DNA of 64,000 bases from assembly GCA_046294735.1 (NCBI GenBank), contig JBKBKB010000003.1, positions 62,001 through 126,000 of the forward strand. Reading direction: 5' to 3'. Source of the stretch: 34-65-8 sp046294735. GTDB lineage: Bacteria > Pseudomonadota > Alphaproteobacteria > Sphingomonadales > Sphingomonadaceae. Every line of letters begins with the position of its first letter. Within the stretch, counting starts at the first letter, position 1. The notes under the pieces are model-generated. The model searched no databases and had not been told where the DNA came from. It saw only the letters and a list, made by a program, of their open reading frames with translations. Below, one piece after another: positions 24,572 to 34,109 of the stretch. A program made the position numbers and the translations under genes.

Positions 24572-25303
24572 ATGGCTGATTTCGAACACTCCGGAGCCGG
24601 GCGCAGGACATTGAGTGCGAGCGGCAGGTTGGCGCTGGGGCTGATGGCCGCCGTGGCCCTGCTAAGCGGCTGCGCCTCGCGCGGTGGTCCGGTTCCCTAT
24701 GACGTGCCCAACTTCGGTGCGCCCGACCGCACGGTGACAGCAGTTCCAGCCGAAGTTTTGATTGCCCCCCTCGACAAGGTCCAGGTGAATGTCTTCCGCG
24801 TGCCGGACCTTTCCGGCACTTACGAAGTCTCCGTGTCCGGACGGCTCGACATGCCGCTGATCGGCTCGGTCCCGGCAGTGAACCTGACCCCCGAAGCACT
24901 CGCAGCATCGCTGGAACAGCGGTACGGTGCACAGTTTCTCCGTAATCCAGACATCACAGTGACCATTGCCGAAAGCCAGCAAAGCCGGATGGTTGTCGAT
25001 GGCGGAGTCACCCGCCCGGGCGTATTCGCCGTGCGCGGCGGTACCGACTTGATGACCGCCATTGCTTTGGGTGGCGGGATCAGCTCGGATGGCAATTCGC
25101 GCCGGGTGGTGGTGTTCCGCAAGATCGACGGCGTATCGATGGCCGCAGCCTTCGACCTCGCCCAGATCCGGGCCGGACAATCGGAAAACCCGGCGGTTTA
25201 TCCGGGCGATATCATCTACGTGGACAAGGCCGGAGCGCCGCCTTTCCTGCGTGAATTGCTGCAGAGCCTGAGCACCTTGGCCATCTTCATACGGCTTATG
25301 TGA
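24572..25303 (+). CDS. Wza-like polysaccharide export lipoprotein
   Basis: 243 residues with a lipoprotein signal ending LLSGC (Cys34). The polysaccharide-export domain follows (IAPLDKVQVNVFRVPDLSGTYEVSVSGRLDMPLIGSV, about 63-99). A SLBB-type segment comes next (VDGGVTRPGVFAVRGGTDLMTAIALGGG) and then VYPGDIIYVDK. It would form the outer-membrane exit channel for a polymer. It leads the forward block of the locus; the tyrosine kinase follows 30 bases on. At 243 residues it is shorter than E. coli Wza (about 380), so it likely lacks the outer C-terminal helix barrel. Confidence 0.9.
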   Translation: MADFEHSGAGRRTLSASGRLALGLMAAVALLSGCASRGGPVPYDVPNFGAPDRTVTAVPAEVLIAPLDKVQVNVFRVPDLSGTYEVSVSGRLDMPLIGSVPAVNLTPEALAASLEQRYGAQFLRNPDITVTIAESQQSRMVVDGGVTRPGVFAVRGGTDLMTAIALGGGISSDGNSRRVVVFRKIDGVSMAAAFDLAQIRAGQSENPAVYPGDIIYVDKAGAPPFLRELLQSLSTLAIFIRLM

Positions 25304-25333
25304 GCGGACAAGACGGAACGGCACGAGAGTACG

Positions 25334-27553
25334 ATGAGCGATAAACAGAACAACGGCCGCGGCGATTTCACCGCAGCATCGGCACCGGCCTCGGCGGGTG
25401 CGAATGCCTATCCGGACGGCTCCTATTACCCCACCCGCCTCGGCGCGGCGGACCTTGGCCTCGCCCAGATCAAGCGCGCGTTGATCGAGCGGCGCTGGCT
25501 GGTGCTGGCCTGCGTGGCGCTGGGCGTTGCAATTGCAACAGCCATTACCCTGCTGATGACACCGTTGTTCCGGGCCGGCGTGCTGCTGGAGCTAAACCCA
25601 CCGCAGGTCGAGATCCTCGAAGGAAGCTCGAGCATGACCGAAGGCGGTCAGAGTGTGCAGATGTTCCTGCAAACCCAGTATGGCCTGCTTGAATCCGAAG
25701 CTCTGGCGCAGCGGGTGGCGCGTGAACTCAACCTTGCGGCTGACCCGGACTTTGCCAACCAGGAAGCATCCCGCGAAATCCGCTTGCAACAGGCCACCCA
25801 GCGGGTCCGCAACGGGCTGACTGTGGCCCCGGAAAGCGGCAGCCAGCTTGTCCGGCTGTTTTTTACGTCGCCCAAGCCTGAACAAGCTGCGCGAATCGTC
25901 AATTCGTATGCTGACAATTTCGTTAAAACCAACCTCGAACGCGGCTTCGATGCATCCGCTTTCGCGCGCGAGTTTCTGGAAAACCAGCTGGCCACTGTGC
26001 AGACCGAACTTGAATCGTCGGAGCGTGCGCTGAACGCTTACGCTCAGGAAACCGGCATCGTTACCGCCCGCTCGACAGGGCCGGATGGACAGATTGTTGA
26101 TGGCGGCAGCCTCGAGGATGCGTCGCTCGCAGCCCTCAATACCGCTCTGACCAATGCCCGGATCGCACGCATTTCTGCTGAGCAGAAATTCCGCCAAGCC
26201 CAGCAGGCCGGGCCGAACAACACCGTGATCGCCGGCACCTCTAGCCTGCGGCAGGAACGGGCCAAGCTGCAAGCCGAGTACGAGCAAAAATTGGAAGTGT
26301 TCCGGCCTGACTATCCCGCCATGCAGGAACTGCAGCGGCGGATTGCCAGCCTTGACCGCGCAATCGGGCAGGAAGCGCAGCAGTTGACGGGCGGCGATCT
26401 AAACACCCTGCGCGCGGAGTTCCAGTCTGCCCGCGATGCGGAACAGGAACTTGAACGACGGGTCCAGGCCCTCAAGGGCGATGTGCTCGGACAACGGAAC
26501 ACCACGATCCAGTCCAACATTCTTCAGCGCGAAGTCGACACCAACCGCGCGCTGTATGATGCCTTGCTGCAGCGCTACAAAGAAATCGGTGTCACTGGCG
26601 GCGTGGGCAAGAGCCCCGTCTCGCTGGTTGACCGCGCCCGGGCGCCGACCAGCCCGTTCCGCCCCAACATTCCGCTCAACATTCTGGCCGGTCTGCTGCT
26701 TGGCCTGATTATCGGCGTGCTTCTGGCGGTCGCTTTCGAACTGGTGTTCGATACCGTAAAACTGCCGGACGATGTTCGCCAGCGAATGGGGATGCGCCTG
26801 CTCGGGGTGGTGCCGGAAACCGAAGCCGAGGAGGGAACGATCGAAGCGCTCGACGATCCGAAGTCGAGCGTTTCCGAAGCCTACGCCTCGGCCCGCACGG
26901 CCTTGCAGTTCATCCGCGAAGGCGGGGCGCCGCGGGTTATCGCGTTGACCTCGACCCGTCCGGCCGAGGGCAAGTCGACCTCGGCCTATGGTCTGGCGCG
27001 CAGTTTCGCGCGGATCGGCAAAAGAACTCTGCTCATCGACGCGGACATGCGCCGCCCGACCTTCGAATCGGCTGCTGGTAAGGACGGGGGGCTGATGCGC
27101 CTGCTGACAAGCGAGGAACCGCTTTCGGCCCATGTTCAGCCGTCTGGCCATGCCAACCTGAGCCTGGTCCCGGCCGGGCGCGGCCAAGGCAATGCCGCAG
27201 AGCTGCTGGCTTCGGCCCGCCTGAAGGCGGTGATCGAAGAAGCCAAGGCCAACTACGACGTGGTCATCATCGACGGCCCGCCGGTGATCGGCCTGTCCGA
27301 TGCGCCTCTGCTCGCGTCGGAAGCCGAAGCGACCATTGTGGTGGTCGAGAGCGGCGGGGCCCGGATTGGCGCGGTCAGCGAAACGATCAACCGCTTGCGT
27401 TCGTCGAACGCCAATATTGCCGGTGTCCTGCTGACCAAGTTCCCGGCCAAGCTGGCAGACAGCGATTATTACTACTATTACGACTACTCTTACGGGAAAT
27501 CGGGCGCCCGCCAGTCCTCGCGCAAGATCAGCATGAACAGGGATGACAGCTGA
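25334..27553 (+). CDS. Wzc-like polysaccharide co-polymerase / tyrosine autokinase
   Basis: 739-residue inner-membrane protein. A Wzz-type chain-length domain lies between TM1 (near 55-75) and TM2 (near 445-472), with periplasmic coiled-coil in between. The cytosolic BY-kinase has Walker A PAEGKSTSAYG (near 541-551), Walker A' LLIDADMRRPT (near 567-577) and Walker B VVIIDGPPVIGL (near 643-654). The C-terminal tyrosine cluster SDYYYYYDYSYGKS (near 709-722) is the autophosphorylation tail. It sets polymer length and drives export with the Wza-like partner. No cognate Wzb-type phosphatase gene is nearby. Confidence 0.93.
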   Translation: MSDKQNNGRGDFTAASAPASAGANAYPDGSYYPTRLGAADLGLAQIKRALIERRWLVLACVALGVAIATAITLLMTPLFRAGVLLELNPPQVEILEGSSSMTEGGQSVQMFLQTQYGLLESEALAQRVARELNLAADPDFANQEASREIRLQQATQRVRNGLTVAPESGSQLVRLFFTSPKPEQAARIVNSYADNFVKTNLERGFDASAFAREFLENQLATVQTELESSERALNAYAQETGIVTARSTGPDGQIVDGGSLEDASLAALNTALTNARIARISAEQKFRQAQQAGPNNTVIAGTSSLRQERAKLQAEYEQKLEVFRPDYPAMQELQRRIASLDRAIGQEAQQLTGGDLNTLRAEFQSARDAEQELERRVQALKGDVLGQRNTTIQSNILQREVDTNRALYDALLQRYKEIGVTGGVGKSPVSLVDRARAPTSPFRPNIPLNILAGLLLGLIIGVLLAVAFELVFDTVKLPDDVRQRMGMRLLGVVPETEAEEGTIEALDDPKSSVSEAYASARTALQFIREGGAPRVIALTSTRPAEGKSTSAYGLARSFARIGKRTLLIDADMRRPTFESAAGKDGGLMRLLTSEEPLSAHVQPSGHANLSLVPAGRGQGNAAELLASARLKAVIEEAKANYDVVIIDGPPVIGLSDAPLLASEAEATIVVVESGGARIGAVSETINRLRSSNANIAGVLLTKFPAKLADSDYYYYYDYSYGKSGARQSSRKISMNRDDS

Positions 27554-27557
27554 TCCC

Positions 27558-28763
27558 ATGTCGCAGCCGTCCAGCGCGCGTGGGCCCCTGCAGGTTCTGG
27601 GGGCATGCCTGCTGGGCCTGGCTGCAGCTGTTCTGGCCGTTTGGGCAACCGTGCATTCTCTTGGCCTCGCCACGACCGACGGCGCCCGCCTGTGGCTGCC
27701 GCCTACCCCCCGCGGTGAACTGGCGCTGGCCGAGCAACAGTTTGCGGCAAAGCAACGGGTTGACCCCGCTGAGCGGACCGCGATCGAGCGTCTGGCAATA
27801 CGCACCCCGCTGGCCCATGAGCCATTCGCCTGGACCGGCTACACCGCGCTGATTGACGGCGATACGGAACGGGGCGAGCGCCTGCTGCTCGAGGCCAAGG
27901 ATCGTCGTCCCCGTTCCCGCCTGGCGCGGATGGCCCTTATGCAGACTTACGCCACCAGAGGCGATCTCGATGCGCTGGCTGGCGAACTGGTCCCACTGCT
28001 CAGGCTTGAGCGAGACCTCATAGCCCCGCTCACAGAACAGTGGGTCAAGGCCGCACGGACCCCCAAGGATGTGGCCGTTCTGGCCCAGGTGTTAAGCGCC
28101 GACCCGGCCACCTTCGCTAATGTGGCCGAAATGGCAGCACGCAGCCGAATGTCGCCTGCGCTGACGGCAGCTTTCCTCGAATACGACCCGCGCACAGGGC
28201 TGGAAGGCACCACCCGGCTGGAACGGCAGTTACTGCTCTCGCTGGTTGAGCAGGGTGAATTTGACGCCGCCTATGCTGCCTGGCTGAAGCGAGCTGGCGG
28301 TGCGCGTGCCCCGGCAGGCGAACTTTACAATGGCGATTTCACCGACCGGCAATCACCTCCGCCTTTCAACTGGGATCTGGCCGGGGGGCGCGATGGCGTC
28401 GCGGAGTATCACCGCGAAGGCGGCGTATTCGCCGACTACTTCGGCCGGGGCAACAGTCCGTTCCTGCGCCAGCTTGTCCGCCTTTCGCCGGGTCGCTACC
28501 GGCTGTCTGTCACCATGACCGGCGAGACCGGCAGTGGAGGCGGGCTGGCCTGGGTAATCCGCTGCGCCGGAACAAATGGAGCGACGCTGCTTGACCGGCC
28601 CGTCGCCAATCCCGCCGGGACACTTGCGGTCGAGTTCGGCATTCCTCCAGGGTGCAATGCGCAATGGCTGGTGCTGGAAAGCCGCGGCGCATTGCGCCAA
28701 GGCGAGGGACAGCGCCTGATCGTAAACCGCGTGGAACTCTCGCCTGCCGGGGCCGCGTCATGA
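27558..28763 (+). CDS. Membrane-anchored protein of unknown function in the polysaccharide operon
   Basis: 401 residues. One hydrophobic anchor near 11-33 is followed by a helical middle part (about 55-250) that resembles repeats of the TPR kind, with ERLLLEAKDRRPRSRLARMALMQTYATRGDLDALAGEL as the clearest segment. The C-terminal third (about 255-395) looks like a beta-sandwich, starting LYNGDFTDRQSPPPFNWDL and containing SPGRYRLSVTMTGETGSGGG, as in carbohydrate-binding folds. The predicted location is periplasmic. The position between the Wzc-like kinase and the Wzy-like polymerase suggests a role in polymer assembly. It is not recognised as a named family. Confidence 0.75.
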   Translation: MSQPSSARGPLQVLGACLLGLAAAVLAVWATVHSLGLATTDGARLWLPPTPRGELALAEQQFAAKQRVDPAERTAIERLAIRTPLAHEPFAWTGYTALIDGDTERGERLLLEAKDRRPRSRLARMALMQTYATRGDLDALAGELVPLLRLERDLIAPLTEQWVKAARTPKDVAVLAQVLSADPATFANVAEMAARSRMSPALTAAFLEYDPRTGLEGTTRLERQLLLSLVEQGEFDAAYAAWLKRAGGARAPAGELYNGDFTDRQSPPPFNWDLAGGRDGVAEYHREGGVFADYFGRGNSPFLRQLVRLSPGRYRLSVTMTGETGSGGGLAWVIRCAGTNGATLLDRPVANPAGTLAVEFGIPPGCNAQWLVLESRGALRQGEGQRLIVNRVELSPAGAAS

Positions 28764-30124
28764 TTCGCGGGCAGTATGATATCGGTCTGGGATTGTTCAT
28801 TGCGCTGTGCCTGTTTCTCGGTGGGTCCAGCGGTGGCGGGCTGATCGGCAACCTGATCCTACAGCTACTGGCCGTGTGCCTGATTGTTGGCGCAGCTCTG
28901 GCGAAGCCCGGCAGCCGCACCGTCAAACCCCAGCCGCTGCTTCACATCGCGCTTGCATTTATGGCACTGGTTGCGCTGATCCAGTTCGTTCCCCTGCCGT
29001 CCACACTCTGGCCGCATTTGCCGGGCCGAGCCTTTCTGGCCGAAGGGTACGACCTGCTGGGTATCAACCGCCCCTGGCTCACCTTATCGCTTGCGCCGTT
29101 CAATTCGCTGGCGTCGCTGGCATGGTTGCTGCCCGCGCTCGCGACGGGCTTCCTGGCCAGCCGGCTGCTCGATCTGAAAAGCGAGCGGATCGCGATCGCT
29201 ATCTGCCTCGTCGCAGTTGTCTCGATTCCGCTCGCTGCGGTCCAGTTCATCGGCGGGCAGGCATCAGGCTGGTATCTCTATCCGTTCAGTTACGGGCAAG
29301 GGGCAGGCTTCTTCTCCAACGGCAATCATCAGGGCACCTTTCTGCTGATTGCCATTCCCATGATGGCCGCCCTCAGCGCCCATTTCACCAACCGCCCGGG
29401 ACCGAGTCAGACGTCCCTGCGGCTGTTCTTCTCGCTGTTGCTCCTGGTTCTGGTGGCGGGCGTGATCATGACCGGATCAATGGCCGCGATGGGCCTTCTG
29501 CTGGTGGTGTTGCCAGCCAGCTATCTGATCATGACGCCGAGGGTGGAGTTGCCCGGACAATGGGTGTTGCTGGCAGGTGGGCTTGCCGGGTTGGCGCTGG
29601 TGCTGGGCATTACTTATGCAGTGGGCGAGCAGGTCGGCTCAGGCCTCGCCGAAGAAGGGCCGATGTCCCGTCCCGCAATCGCCATGACAACGCTGGCTGC
29701 CGCCTGGACATACTTCCCCTTCGGCTCAGGTATCGGCACCTTCGAAGATGTCTACCGCATGTTCGAAGACCCGGGGCAAGTTACCACCACTTTCATCAAC
29801 CATGCCCACAACGATTATCTGGAGATTTTGCTAGAAACCGGGCTTGGCGGTCTGATCGCCATGGTTCTGTTCCTCCTGTGGTGGACCCGCCGCTCACTCC
29901 AGCTCTGGACTGGCGAGCGCAAGCACTACTTCGCACTCGCCGCCTCGCTGTCAGTCGGGGTCGTACTGGCCCATTCGGTGGTCGATTATCCGCTCCGCAC
30001 TGCCTCCGTCAGTGTGCTGTTTGCCCTGTCCGTGGCGCTGATGGCACGGGACGCGGGCCTGTGGTCGCGCCCGCGCACCGAACACCGCTCAAACCGGTCG
30101 AAGAAGAAGAAGATCACTCTCTGA
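28760..30124 (+). CDS. Wzy-like polymerase / O-antigen ligase family membrane protein
   Basis: 454 residues with about ten to twelve hydrophobic segments. The large periplasmic loop region includes NHAHNDYLEILLETGLGG (near 344-361), the characteristic Wzy_C / WaaL-type stretch with conserved His and Asn-Asp-Tyr. ATG 28760 overlaps the preceding stop (ATGA). In this operon it most probably polymerises lipid-linked repeat units in the periplasm. Polymerase versus ligase cannot be separated by sequence alone; the neighbours favour polymerase. Confidence 0.87.
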   Translation: MIRGQYDIGLGLFIALCLFLGGSSGGGLIGNLILQLLAVCLIVGAALAKPGSRTVKPQPLLHIALAFMALVALIQFVPLPSTLWPHLPGRAFLAEGYDLLGINRPWLTLSLAPFNSLASLAWLLPALATGFLASRLLDLKSERIAIAICLVAVVSIPLAAVQFIGGQASGWYLYPFSYGQGAGFFSNGNHQGTFLLIAIPMMAALSAHFTNRPGPSQTSLRLFFSLLLLVLVAGVIMTGSMAAMGLLLVVLPASYLIMTPRVELPGQWVLLAGGLAGLALVLGITYAVGEQVGSGLAEEGPMSRPAIAMTTLAAAWTYFPFGSGIGTFEDVYRMFEDPGQVTTTFINHAHNDYLEILLETGLGGLIAMVLFLLWWTRRSLQLWTGERKHYFALAASLSVGVVLAHSVVDYPLRTASVSVLFALSVALMARDAGLWSRPRTEHRSNRSKKKKITL

Positions 30125-30128
30125 CGTC

Positions 30129-30692
30129 ATGGCAAAGCGCACGCTCGATATCGCCCTGGCCCTGGCCCTGCTGCCCTTCGCCCTGCCGGTTCTGCTGGTG
30201 GCTGCGCTGGCCGTGCGCCTCGACTCGCCCGGCCCCGCATTCTTCCGCCAGGAGCGTGTCGGCAAAGATCGCCAGCGGTTCCGCCTGCTGAAGATCCGGA
30301 CAATGACTGAGGGCACGAAGCAAGCGGCCTCGCACGAGGTAGGGGCGGCCCAGGTCACCAGAGTCGGCGCCATCCTGCGACGCAGCAAGATTGACGAATT
30401 GCCGCAGATCTTTGCCGTCCTGGCGGGCAAGATGAGCTTCGTCGGCCCGCGCCCATGCCTGCCGTTGCAGGAAGAATTGGTTGCCGAGCGCGAGCGCCGC
30501 GGCGTCTATGCGGTCCTACCCGGAATAACCGGTCCGGCCCAGGTGGCCGGGGTGGATATGTCAACCCCGGTGGAACTGGCCGAGATCGACGCACGGTATG
30601 TGCGCGAACGAACCCTGCTCGGCGATCTGCGCCTGATCCTGCTCACGGCGATCGGCGGCGGATCGGGCGATGCTGCCCGTCAGGACAGGTAA
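30129..30692 (+). CDS. Initiating sugar-phosphate transferase, PglC-size
   Basis: 187-residue monotopic phosphoglycosyl transferase that moves a sugar phosphate from a UDP-sugar to undecaprenyl phosphate. The re-entrant N-terminal helix (near 6-32) ends in DSPGPAFFRQERVGK; KIRTM, the catalytic SKIDELPQ and SFVGPRPCLPLQEEL follow. It is the small PglC/WecP-type core without the long N-terminal membrane region of WbaP. It starts five bases after the polymerase gene. Its last 13 bases overlap the convergent reductase gene. Confidence 0.92.
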   Translation: MAKRTLDIALALALLPFALPVLLVAALAVRLDSPGPAFFRQERVGKDRQRFRLLKIRTMTEGTKQAASHEVGAAQVTRVGAILRRSKIDELPQIFAVLAGKMSFVGPRPCLPLQEELVAERERRGVYAVLPGITGPAQVAGVDMSTPVELAEIDARYVRERTLLGDLRLILLTAIGGGSGDAARQDR

Positions 30693-31573
30693 GTCAGATT
30701 GACCGCATAGCGCGGCTCCGGCTGCCAGCCTGTCGCCTGGCGCAAGTCGCTGTCATCACGACACCGCAGGGGCGCAAACACCGCTTCGACCTGAGCCGCG
30801 CGGCCGACCAGCATGGCAGGCACGGTGAGCATGGTAGGCGGAACCGGCAGCACCACAACAGGCTTGCCCACAGCGGTGCCGATCTCCCGCGCAAGTTCGC
30901 GCGTGGCAATCGGTGCGCCATCACTGGGCTCGTAAGCGCGCCCCGCAAGACCGGCGAAGGCCGCGGCCTCAGCCTGCGCCAGAGCGGTGATCAGAGCGGC
31001 AAGATTGCCCACGGCGAGATAATCCCGCAATGCGGTGGCGCGGCCGAACGGCAGCGGCAACCTGCGGCGCACCAATGCTTCCAGCATGGCGATCCCGCCC
31101 TTGGCGCCAGGCCCGTAAACCGGGGGCAGCCGCAGGATGACTGTGGCAAATCCCTTGGCTTGCAGGAAAACCTGTTCCGAGGCGCGCTTGCCCGCACCAT
31201 AGGTATTCACCCGTCCGTCTTCGTCCATTCGCGCATAAATCGAACTGGCAAGGACAACGCGTGGGACGCCAGCGGCTGTCGCCGCACCGGCAACGGATCG
31301 GGCAAGCGCAGCGGAACCCGTTTCGTCGGTGAGCGTGCGCGCCGGGTTGTCCGCCAGATGGACAATCATCCCGGCCCCGGCCGACACTTGTGCCAGTTCG
31401 GTCTGCGCCTGTTCGAGTGGCGGCAGGGTATGGACGGCGACGCTCTCGGGCAAATCGGGCACAGAGCCGCCCTGCCGCAAGATGGCTCGAACAGAATGTC
31501 CTGCTTCGGTCAGGGCCAGCGCCACGGCGCGGCCGATGAACCCGCCGGCGCCCGTCACCACGACCGGGCTCAT
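30680..31573 (-). CDS. NAD-dependent epimerase/dehydratase family protein, WbpV/WreQ-like
   Basis: 297-residue extended SDR. The cofactor motif TGAGGFIG is at residues 7-14. The catalytic pair is in NTYGAGKRASEQ (Tyr-x3-Lys). LRLPPVYGPG and the C-terminal VLPVPPTML and LRQATGWQP resemble the WbpV/WreQ group, which reduces 4-keto-6-deoxy sugars to QuiNAc forms. A general epimerase remains possible. The stop of the following glycosyltransferase overlaps its start (ATGA), placing it downstream in the reverse wecB-wecC-GT block. The neighbour on the other strand is the initiating transferase, and in Rhizobium such a pair works on the same sugar. Confidence 0.8.
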   Translation of the reverse strand: MSPVVVTGAGGFIGRAVALALTEAGHSVRAILRQGGSVPDLPESVAVHTLPPLEQAQTELAQVSAGAGMIVHLADNPARTLTDETGSAALARSVAGAATAAGVPRVVLASSIYARMDEDGRVNTYGAGKRASEQVFLQAKGFATVILRLPPVYGPGAKGGIAMLEALVRRRLPLPFGRATALRDYLAVGNLAALITALAQAEAAAFAGLAGRAYEPSDGAPIATRELAREIGTAVGKPVVVLPVPPTMLTVPAMLVGRAAQVEAVFAPLRCRDDSDLRQATGWQPEPRYAVNLTYLS

Positions 31574-32691
31574 CGGCCAAGCGCCTTGCGATAAAGCTCC
31601 AGGTGCTGCGCCACGATCGCCTCGATCGCATAATGCCGTTCCGCCAGCTTCCGCCCGGCGACGCCGAAGGCCAGCCGCTGGTCCCGATCCTCGATCAGGT
31701 CACGCATGGCACGCGCGAGGTCTGCTGCAACGTGCGGCCTGACCAGCAACCCGGTCTCTCCCGCCACGATAGCGTCGCGGCACCCCGTAACATCGTTGGT
31801 CACCACTGCCCGGCCAGCTGCAGCCGCGTCGACCAGGGTCTTGGGGAAGCCTTCGTTGTGGGATGGCAGCACCACAATGTCTGACTGGCGCAAGACCTCC
31901 TCGATGTCGGCGCGGTAGCCTTCCCACCTGACCACCCCTTCAGCGTGCCATGCCCGAAGCTGGGCCTCGGGGATGCTCGCCGGGTTGGCCGGGTCAGGAT
32001 CGCCGACCAGTACGAATTCCGCCCGCACCCCTTCCAGTTGCAGGGCACGCGCTGCCTCGACGAATTCGGCCACACCCTTGGCGTAAAGCATGCGGGCCGG
32101 CAGGACCAGACGCGGGACCTCGTTGGCGGCCGGCGTGGGATCGAACCGTGCGAGGTCTGTTCCTGATCCGCGGATCAGTGTCGGCGCCTCACGGACTGCC
32201 CCGGCCTGCTCGAACAGCGTGAGATTGTCACTGTTCTGGAAGATCGGATGCAGTCCCGGGCGGTCCATCGCCAGCCGGTACCCGATCAGCGCCGCGCGGC
32301 GCAGGAGGCGCGACTTGGCGCTGTTGTCAATGAACACGTGTCCCAGGCCGGACACCGCCGCAACCGTCGGAATCCGGCGGCGCCGGGTAACCAGTCCGCC
32401 GTAGATGATCGGCTTGGAGGTAATCAAGTGGACCAGCGCGGGATTGAACCGGGCAACGATCCGGTCAAGCGCGCGCAGGGCCGCCACTTCGCCAAGCAGG
32501 TCGAGCTTGCCCCGCCCCATTGGCAGGTCGATGTGTGCAAGCCCGGCACCGGTAATCCGCACCGCCTTGCCATCGGTTGGGCAAGCAACCGCAACGCGAT
32601 AGCCCTCCCCCTGCGCCGCCAGCGCGATCGGCAGGCGGTGCGAGCAGAAGAAGCCTGCGTCGTTGACAATGTAGAGGAGTCGATCACCCAT
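31570..32691 (-). CDS. Glycosyltransferase family 4 type
   Basis: 373-residue GT-B glycosyltransferase. The start reads MGDRLLYIVNDAGFFCSHRLP, typical of the WbpX/PglA-like group that adds a sugar to lipid-linked intermediates. The C-terminal domain has LVLPARMLYAKGVAEFVEAAR and ADIVVLPSHNEGFPKTLVDAAAAGRAVV-like sequence (DIVVLPSHNEGFPKTL), with the conserved Glu pair. ATG 32691 is preferred over a TTG at 32736. It is flanked by wecC and the reductase in one reverse block and would act as the second transferase of the locus. Confidence 0.87.
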   Translation of the reverse strand: MGDRLLYIVNDAGFFCSHRLPIALAAQGEGYRVAVACPTDGKAVRITGAGLAHIDLPMGRGKLDLLGEVAALRALDRIVARFNPALVHLITSKPIIYGGLVTRRRRIPTVAAVSGLGHVFIDNSAKSRLLRRAALIGYRLAMDRPGLHPIFQNSDNLTLFEQAGAVREAPTLIRGSGTDLARFDPTPAANEVPRLVLPARMLYAKGVAEFVEAARALQLEGVRAEFVLVGDPDPANPASIPEAQLRAWHAEGVVRWEGYRADIEEVLRQSDIVVLPSHNEGFPKTLVDAAAAGRAVVTNDVTGCRDAIVAGETGLLVRPHVAADLARAMRDLIEDRDQRLAFGVAGRKLAERHYAIEAIVAQHLELYRKALGR

Positions 32692-32738
32692 GGCGGGCCG
32701 GTCGATAGGCAATCGCACCGGCCTGCGATAGGACAAAT

Positions 32739-34040
32739 TCAGCTGGCAAGCCGGAGCCGCGCCTCGGCAGGCACCGGGCTCGAATCCGGCCAGATACCAC
32801 GGGTGTCATAGACCAGTGCATGGGCACGCTCTTCCAGCGGCACCACGCGGAACACGTCGTGATCAACCAGAACGATCAGCACGCCGCAGTTTTCCAGGGC
32901 GTGATCGAGATCGACCAGTTCGGCACCTGTCCCGTCGAATTCCTTCGGCAAGGCGGCGGCATAGGGTTCGACAACCTTGACCCGCTCACCGAAATTGCGG
33001 GCCAGGCTGGCGGTGATATAGCGCGCCGGGCTTTCGCGAAAATCGTCGATATTGGCCTTGAACGCCAGCCCGAGGCACGCAATCGCGGTGTCGGGATTGG
33101 CCTCGATCAGTTCGGCCGCACGTGCCAGCACATGGTGCATCTTCGCATCGTTGATCTCGCGCGCGGCACGAATCATACGGGATTGCTCAGGGGCACCGTG
33201 GACGATAAACCACGGATCGACAGCGATGCAGTGCCCGCCAACGCCGGGGCCGGGCTGGAGAATGTTGACCCGCGGGTGGCGATTGGCGAGGCGAATCACC
33301 TCCCACACATCCAGTCCCATCCGGTCGGCAATCATTGACAGTTCGTTTGCGAAGGCGATGTTGACGTCACGGAAACTGTTTTCGACCAGCTTGGTCATTT
33401 CGGCACTGCGGGCATCGGTGGTGACACAGGTCCCACGCACGAACAGCTTGTAGAACGCCAGCGCCTTGCGCGCGCATCGCGGCGTGATCCCGCCGATCGA
33501 GCGGTCGTTGTGGGTCAGTTCCTCGAGTATCCGGCCCGGAAGCACCCGTTCGGGACAATAGGCGATCGCCACATCGGGCGTGTCGGTGGTCCTGCCGGGA
33601 AGCTTGAGGTCGGGGCGCAGCCCGGCGATCAGGTCCCGCATGGCCTCGGTCGTGCCCACCGGCGAAGTCGATTCGAGGATCACGCAATCACCCTTCTTGA
33701 GCACGCCGGCGACTTCGGTCGCGGCGGCCATGACATAAGACACGTCAGGGGTGTGCTGGCCGTCCTTCTCGAACGGGGTCGGCACCGCAATCACGAACAC
33801 GTCAGCTGGTTCAATCTGGGTCGAGGCGCGCAGCATTCCGCGCTGGACCACACCGCGCACCAGCCCGTCGAGATCGACTTCCTCGATATGGATCTCGCCC
33901 CGGTTGATCGTGTCGACCACATGGCTCGACACATCGATCCCGGTCACGGAACAATTGGCCCGCGCAATGATGGCGGCGGTCGGAAGCCCGATATAGCCGA
34001 GGCCGATGACACAGACGGTCGGTTTGTTGTCGCCCTGCAT
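32739..34040 (-). CDS. wecC: UDP-N-acetyl-D-mannosamine dehydrogenase
   Basis: 433-residue NAD-dependent four-electron oxidase making UDP-ManNAcA from UDP-ManNAc. The N-terminal motif GLGYIGLPTAA is near residues 13-23; the catalytic Cys lies in PGVGGHCIAVDPWF; and the central ENSFRDVNIAFANELS stretch is typical of the UDP-sugar dehydrogenases. The gene lies downstream of wecB by 69 bases, so the pair can convert UDP-GlcNAc to UDP-ManNAcA. The neighbouring wecB is the main reason to prefer ManNAc over glucose or GlcNAc dehydrogenase. Confidence 0.92.
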   Translation of the reverse strand: MQGDNKPTVCVIGLGYIGLPTAAIIARANCSVTGIDVSSHVVDTINRGEIHIEEVDLDGLVRGVVQRGMLRASTQIEPADVFVIAVPTPFEKDGQHTPDVSYVMAAATEVAGVLKKGDCVILESTSPVGTTEAMRDLIAGLRPDLKLPGRTTDTPDVAIAYCPERVLPGRILEELTHNDRSIGGITPRCARKALAFYKLFVRGTCVTTDARSAEMTKLVENSFRDVNIAFANELSMIADRMGLDVWEVIRLANRHPRVNILQPGPGVGGHCIAVDPWFIVHGAPEQSRMIRAAREINDAKMHHVLARAAELIEANPDTAIACLGLAFKANIDDFRESPARYITASLARNFGERVKVVEPYAAALPKEFDGTGAELVDLDHALENCGVLIVLVDHDVFRVVPLEERAHALVYDTRGIWPDSSPVPAEARLRLAS

Positions 34041-34109
34041 GAAAAATCCTGCCTGTTGAGTTGCTGGCAGCCTTAGGGCGCGGTGGTAAAGATGCCGTTT
34101 ACCCGGCAG

